Of a stretch of 64,000 nt of DNA, positions 61,001 to 64,000 are shown one piece after another. Both the position numbers and the translations under genes were made by a program. A model generated the notes under the pieces. It saw nothing but the letters and a program-made list of their open reading frames with translations. It was not told the origin of the DNA and made no database searches. Source of the stretch: CAWUKT01 sp963923035 (GTDB lineage Bacteria > Bacteroidota > Bacteroidia > J057 > JADKCL01); NCBI GenBank assembly GCA_963923035.1, contig CAWUKT010000027.1, forward strand, positions 12,214 to 76,213. The letters run 5' to 3'. Position 1 is the stretch's first letter. Each line of letters begins with the position of its first letter.

Positions 61001-64000
61001 CAACATGGGCGGTCGCCGCACCGGTTTTGGAGGCTCGACCTTCAACCCGACCGTGGCCCAGGTCGACGTCTACGACATCGCCAGCAACAGCTGGCAGCAG
61101 CTTCCCGCGACTTCCAATATCCCGACCGAACGGGCCGGATGCTTCACGGGCGTCATCGGCGACGAAGTGATTGTGGCAGGTGGTGAAAGTGGCAGCCAGG
61201 GCGCGGGCCACGAAGAAACCGAGGCCTTCAACGTCTATACCCAGAGCTGGCGGACCCTCGCGAACATGATCGATGGCCGGCACGGAACTTCGATGTTGGT
61301 CAACAATGGCGTCCTGTATGTCGCGGCTGGCTCCGGCAACCGCGGCGGTGGCCCCGAATTGAATACCATTGAAGCCTTTGCCTTTAATGGCTTGCGTCCG
61401 GCGGTCGATGGCTATGCCTTGCAGGCGAGCGCACTGACCGGGAACCCCGCCAACCACGACTTTGGCACGGTTACGGCTCCGCAGACCGCTTCCCAGATAT
61501 TTACCATCTCCAATTCCGGGGGCAACCAAGGGATGTTCATCACTTCGGTGGACATCGTGGGGGCAAGCGTTTTCACGCACAATTTTGCGGGGAACCTGCC
61601 CTATTACCTCGGCCCGGGTGAGACCCTGGACATTGAGGTGACCTTTGCCCCGACGGCCGCGACGGGCTATACCGGCAACCTGGTGCTGGGCAATACGGGC
61701 AGCGCCCCGTTGAGCATCCCGCTGACGGCGGGCGGTGCCATTGATCTGGCCTTGTACCGGATCAATGCGAATGGTCCGTCTTATACGGATGTTGGTGGCC
61801 GCACCTTCAGTGCCGATGCCTTCTTCACCGGCGGTCAGGGCACCAACAACAGCGGCTTGGGAATTGCCGGTACGACCGACGATGCCCTCTATCAATTGTA
61901 CCGCTACGGGCAATTTTCCTATGATTTCCCGGTTCCCCAGGCCGGCGATTACCAGATTATCCTCCACTTCTCCGAAAACTGGACCGGTGCCAATGGGGCC
62001 GGATTGCGGGTATTTGATGTGGAGGCGGAAGGAAATGTTATCATCGACGACCTCGATATTTGGGCGACGGCTGGCTTCCAGACCGCGTACATCGATACGA
62101 TCGTCGTCAATGTGACGGACGGAACCCTGAACCTGGATTGGATTGCCGGAGTCCAGAATCCGAAAGTGGCCGCCATTGAAGTCTTGGGGCCGCTCAATCC
62201 AAGTCCGGCAGCATTGGTCATTACCCCCGACCCCCTGCATTTCTTTTCCCAAACCGTCAACACCACCAGTGCCTCTCAGGACCTCAACCTCGCCAATTCC
62301 GGCGCTCCTGACAGCACCCTGACCATCAATTCAGTGGTCATTGGTGGACCGCACTCGGGTGATTTTGCCTTTACGGCTTCTTTGCCCCAGACCCTCAACG
62401 GCGGATCCAGTCTTGACATTCCATTTACTTTTACCCCCACCGCGACCGGTCTTCGCACGGCCTTTATCGTCGTCACCCATTCGGGAACCACTTCTCCGGA
62501 TACGGTTTCCCTAACCGGTGAAGGCGTTCAACCGCAATTGTCGGCTTCCATCACGGTCAACGCCTCCATTGTGTGTGCCGGAGACCTGACCGGAAGTTTG
62601 ACTGCCACCGCGACCAACGGCCAGATGCCTATGACCTTCGCGTGGAGCAACGGCGGCAATACTGCAACCATCAACAACCTTGGCGTGGGCACCTATACCG
62701 TGACCATCACCGACGCCAACAACCAAACCGCCACCGATTCCTATACCTTCTCCGTGAACGCCCTGAGTGCGGCGGTTTCGTCGTGTTTGGAAAATGGACA
62801 GGGCGTGGCCTCTGTCGTCGGAAGCGGCGGCATGATGCCGTATACCTACGCTTGGTCCACCGGCGGAACCACGGACAGCATTTTCGGCCTCGCCAATGGC
62901 AATTATACCGTCACCATCACCGACGCCAATGGCTGTACTGCATCGGGTAGCGCCCTGATCGACGCGAATACCCCGGTCTGTGACACCTGTGCCTTGCCCG
63001 CCGGATGGGCAGCCCAGGACATTGGAAATGTGGCGGCTGTGGGTAAATCCTGCTACAATGCGGCCCAGGACATTTGGTACGTGGACGGCTCCGGAGTTGA
63101 TATCTGGAATGCGAACGACGAGTTCCAATACGCCTATACGACTCTTGCGGGGGACGGGGAAATCATCGCCCGGGTCACCTCGATTACGAATACCAACCAG
63201 TGGGCGAAGGCAGGTGTGATGATGCGGGACAATCTCGATCCCGACTCTAAGCACCTGATGATGCTCAAGCGGGGCGCCAATGGACTTTCCTTCCAGTGGC
63301 GGACCAACGACGGCGGCAATGCCCAATTCACCGGAGGCCAGTCCATCCCGACCTTCCCGGTTTACCTGCGCCTGGTTCGGAGCGGAAACTCATTTACCGC
63401 TTTCCATTCGGCAGATGGCATCAGCTGGACCCAGCTGGGTGCCGCCCAGAACATCACCATGGCCAATACCATTTATGTAGGTCTGGCCGTGACCTCTCAC
63501 AACGATGGTGTCATCAACAACTCCATCTTTGACAACGTTCAAATCATCACGCCTTCTGCTCCGGTCCAGGTCACGGCGTCGATTGCAAACGACATTTCTT
63601 GTGCGGGTGCCGCCGATGGCTCCGCCACGGCTTCGGCTTCCCAAGGCCAGATGCCTTATACCTACGCGTGGAGCAACGGTCAAACTGGCGCAACAGCGAC
63701 TGGTTTGGCAGCTGGTACCTACACAGTCACCGCTACCGACGCGAACAATACCACGGCCACTGCTTCTGTGACCTTGGTGGATCCGGCTGCAGTTGTGGCT
63801 TCCGCCTCTGTCACCACGGCTCCCGCCTGTGTGGGCGACGCCGGCAGTGCGACGGCTTCTGGCAGCAACGGAATCGCGCCCTATACGTTCCAGTGGGACG
63901 CAAACGCAGCCAACCAGACAACGGCTACGGCCAGCAATTTGGTGGCGGGCACCTACTCTGTGACGGTTACCGACGCCAACGGCTGTACCGGAACTGCGAG
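58044..64000 (+). CDS. Giant mosaic secreted protein (partial, runs off the right edge)
   Basis: The frame is open from ATG 58044 to the window end, at least 1,985 residues. Signal peptide about 1-33 (GSLSGQ). Domains seen in order: a beta-propeller-like region with PQQ/glucose-dehydrogenase-style motifs (34-490); TSP3-like calcium repeats (about 506-560, DSDGDGYSNGDE); a jelly-roll-like domain (573-809); five Kelch repeats (about 813-1116); a choice-of-anchor-D/ASH domain (1129-1231); a malectin-like carbohydrate domain (1231-1386); a second ASH domain (1391-1496); SprB-type repeats (1500-1643); a DUF1349-like lectin domain (1648-1837); and more SprB repeats. This is the make-up of T9SS-exported adhesins or polysaccharide-binding giants; the sorting domain should lie beyond the edge. 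Confidence 0.88.
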   Translation, partial: MKSINSSSWGRVCLATPIFVFLLIFLGGSLSGQTISFNSSGLSGESLNNPTSLQFGPDDRLYVSQQNGFIYAYTITRNGPNDYAVTATEQIDEIRTIVNHNEDGSVFNSNNRQVTGILVEGTATNPILYVTSSDPRIGGGGSGNSTGLDENSGVISRLTWNGTAWDMVHLVRGLPRSEENHSLNGLQLDKTANILYVAAGGHTNKGAPSNNFAYLPEFAYSTAILSVDLTVIDAMPTQTDSDGQLFKYDLPTLDDEDRANVTGAQAGYEDPNDPWGGNDGKNQAMLVVGGPVQVYSSGWRNHYDVLLTTNGRLYTFDNGPNTGWGGIPAAGCTNAANEANSNTTCDNLHFVSGPGYYGGHPNPTRANRANTFNVTNPQTPIPAGMEDQFCDYRNPGTQDGALATVCSSTNGLCEYTATNFNGALQGNLLAAAFNGNIFRFALNAAGDSVITQQSLFSGFGSTPLDVIALGDAAPFPGTVWACTYGSDNITIFEPNDFVFCVGNDTSFTNDSDGDGYSNGDELANGSDQCSPASIPADWDGDFLSDIIDNDDDNDGILDNVDLFARDPDNGHSTTLPINYQFDNSIDPGINGWGFTGLMTNYTDDYMDLFDPGDMTVGGAALKFTVDSVPPGDALGSLNNQEYAFQFGVDVGGEINDYTINGRIQGHFANQIPIDFQSYGIHMGTGDQDNYLKLTLASNGGAGGIEVVYEENGGGVGGIGAPVSTMYPVTGLLNSTFIDLYFTVNPNNNTVQPKYSIDGSPVQTLGSPIAVPNSWINHVLSVGLIMTSRGATTSYPATYDFITITREPLTATGQWYDIIPTSGSASNRHENSWCQVGDKWYLVGGRGNRPVDIFDPATNTWTNGAQPPFQMHHFQGIEYEGNLWIIGAFTGGFPNETPISNIWIYNPTTDAWHEGPEIPANRRRGSAGVVVYNDEIYLVCGIQNGHVNGWVPWVDKYDPSTGTWTQLADAPIERDHYHAAVHDGKIYNMGGRRTGFGGSTFNPTVAQVDVYDIASNSWQQLPATSNIPTERAGCFTGVIGDEVIVAGGESGSQGAGHEETEAFNVYTQSWRTLANMIDGRHGTSMLVNNGVLYVAAGSGNRGGGPELNTIEAFAFNGLRPAVDGYALQASALTGNPANHDFGTVTAPQTASQIFTISNSGGNQGMFITSVDIVGASVFTHNFAGNLPYYLGPGETLDIEVTFAPTAATGYTGNLVLGNTGSAPLSIPLTAGGAIDLALYRINANGPSYTDVGGRTFSADAFFTGGQGTNNSGLGIAGTTDDALYQLYRYGQFSYDFPVPQAGDYQIILHFSENWTGANGAGLRVFDVEAEGNVIIDDLDIWATAGFQTAYIDTIVVNVTDGTLNLDWIAGVQNPKVAAIEVLGPLNPSPAALVITPDPLHFFSQTVNTTSASQDLNLANSGAPDSTLTINSVVIGGPHSGDFAFTASLPQTLNGGSSLDIPFTFTPTATGLRTAFIVVTHSGTTSPDTVSLTGEGVQPQLSASITVNASIVCAGDLTGSLTATATNGQMPMTFAWSNGGNTATINNLGVGTYTVTITDANNQTATDSYTFSVNALSAAVSSCLENGQGVASVVGSGGMMPYTYAWSTGGTTDSIFGLANGNYTVTITDANGCTASGSALIDANTPVCDTCALPAGWAAQDIGNVAAVGKSCYNAAQDIWYVDGSGVDIWNANDEFQYAYTTLAGDGEIIARVTSITNTNQWAKAGVMMRDNLDPDSKHLMMLKRGANGLSFQWRTNDGGNAQFTGGQSIPTFPVYLRLVRSGNSFTAFHSADGISWTQLGAAQNITMANTIYVGLAVTSHNDGVINNSIFDNVQIITPSAPVQVTASIANDISCAGAADGSATASASQGQMPYTYAWSNGQTGATATGLAAGTYTVTATDANNTTATASVTLVDPAAVVASASVTTAPACVGDAGSATASGSNGIAPYTFQWDANAANQTTATASNLVAGTYSVTVTDANGCTGTA

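Overview
The window looks like a stretch of chromosome from a Bacteroidota species, most plausibly in the Saprospiria/Lewinella neighbourhood; the family-level guess is weak. Evidence: two proteins end in type IX secretion (T9SS) sorting domains (one type A, one gliding-motility-associated type B); several genes are preceded by the phylum-specific -7 promoter box TAnnTTTG; glycyl-tRNA synthetase is the eukaryote-like dimeric type; isoleucyl-tRNA synthetase is the long form; and there is a DUF4175 protein. The sequence is moderately GC-rich. I saw no tRNA, rRNA, CRISPR array, transposase or integrase.

Layout. 1-5065 is all minus strand: quinolinate synthase (nadA), then a thiL-xth-small membrane protein-DUF4175 series. 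5066-5564 is an AT-rich gap with a cluster of DnaA-box-like sites, and gene direction flips across it, so it is a candidate replication origin. 5565-19008 is mostly plus strand: tRNA selenouridine synthase, a DinB-like protein, a SulP transporter, purN-purH, mreB, and mreC-mreD-PBP2-rodA, the cell-elongation machinery. 19009-26252 holds a GDPD lipoprotein, a hairpin-rich gap, a geranylgeranyl-reductase-like flavoprotein, an Lrp/AsnC regulator, glyS, a cysC-cysQ pair and an FMN reductase.

26311-29909 is a visibly more AT-rich two-gene unit, a lipoprotein plus a 929-residue exported protein that I cannot place in any family. 30097-41997 returns to housekeeping genes: an unknown helical protein, an RND/MMPL exporter overlapping ileS, lspA, a CtpA protease, and a DUF1015 protein overlapping maf. 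42222-50034 encodes secreted PKD-rich surface proteins and two small exported proteins. 50196-57503 is a minus-strand run that looks like an envelope O-acetylation locus: an MBOAT acyltransferase, three SGNH-hydrolase-like proteins, and a LysM protein with a lytic-transglycosylase fold whose catalytic glutamate is replaced by leucine. From 58044 to the right edge runs one very large mosaic secreted protein (propeller, TSP3-like, Kelch, malectin-like, SprB-like repeats), cut off by the window.

How they fit together. Much of the window serves the cell envelope: MreBCD/PBP2/RodA build the side wall, LspA matures the many lipoproteins, CtpA processes exported proteins, the MBOAT/SGNH/LysM locus probably decorates peptidoglycan or another glycan, and T9SS delivers the adhesin-like giants. 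The strongest candidates for something not well described are the O-acetylation locus with its dead transglycosylase module, the AT-rich lipoprotein/outer-membrane pair, and the hairpin-rich gap at 20.0-20.4 kb.
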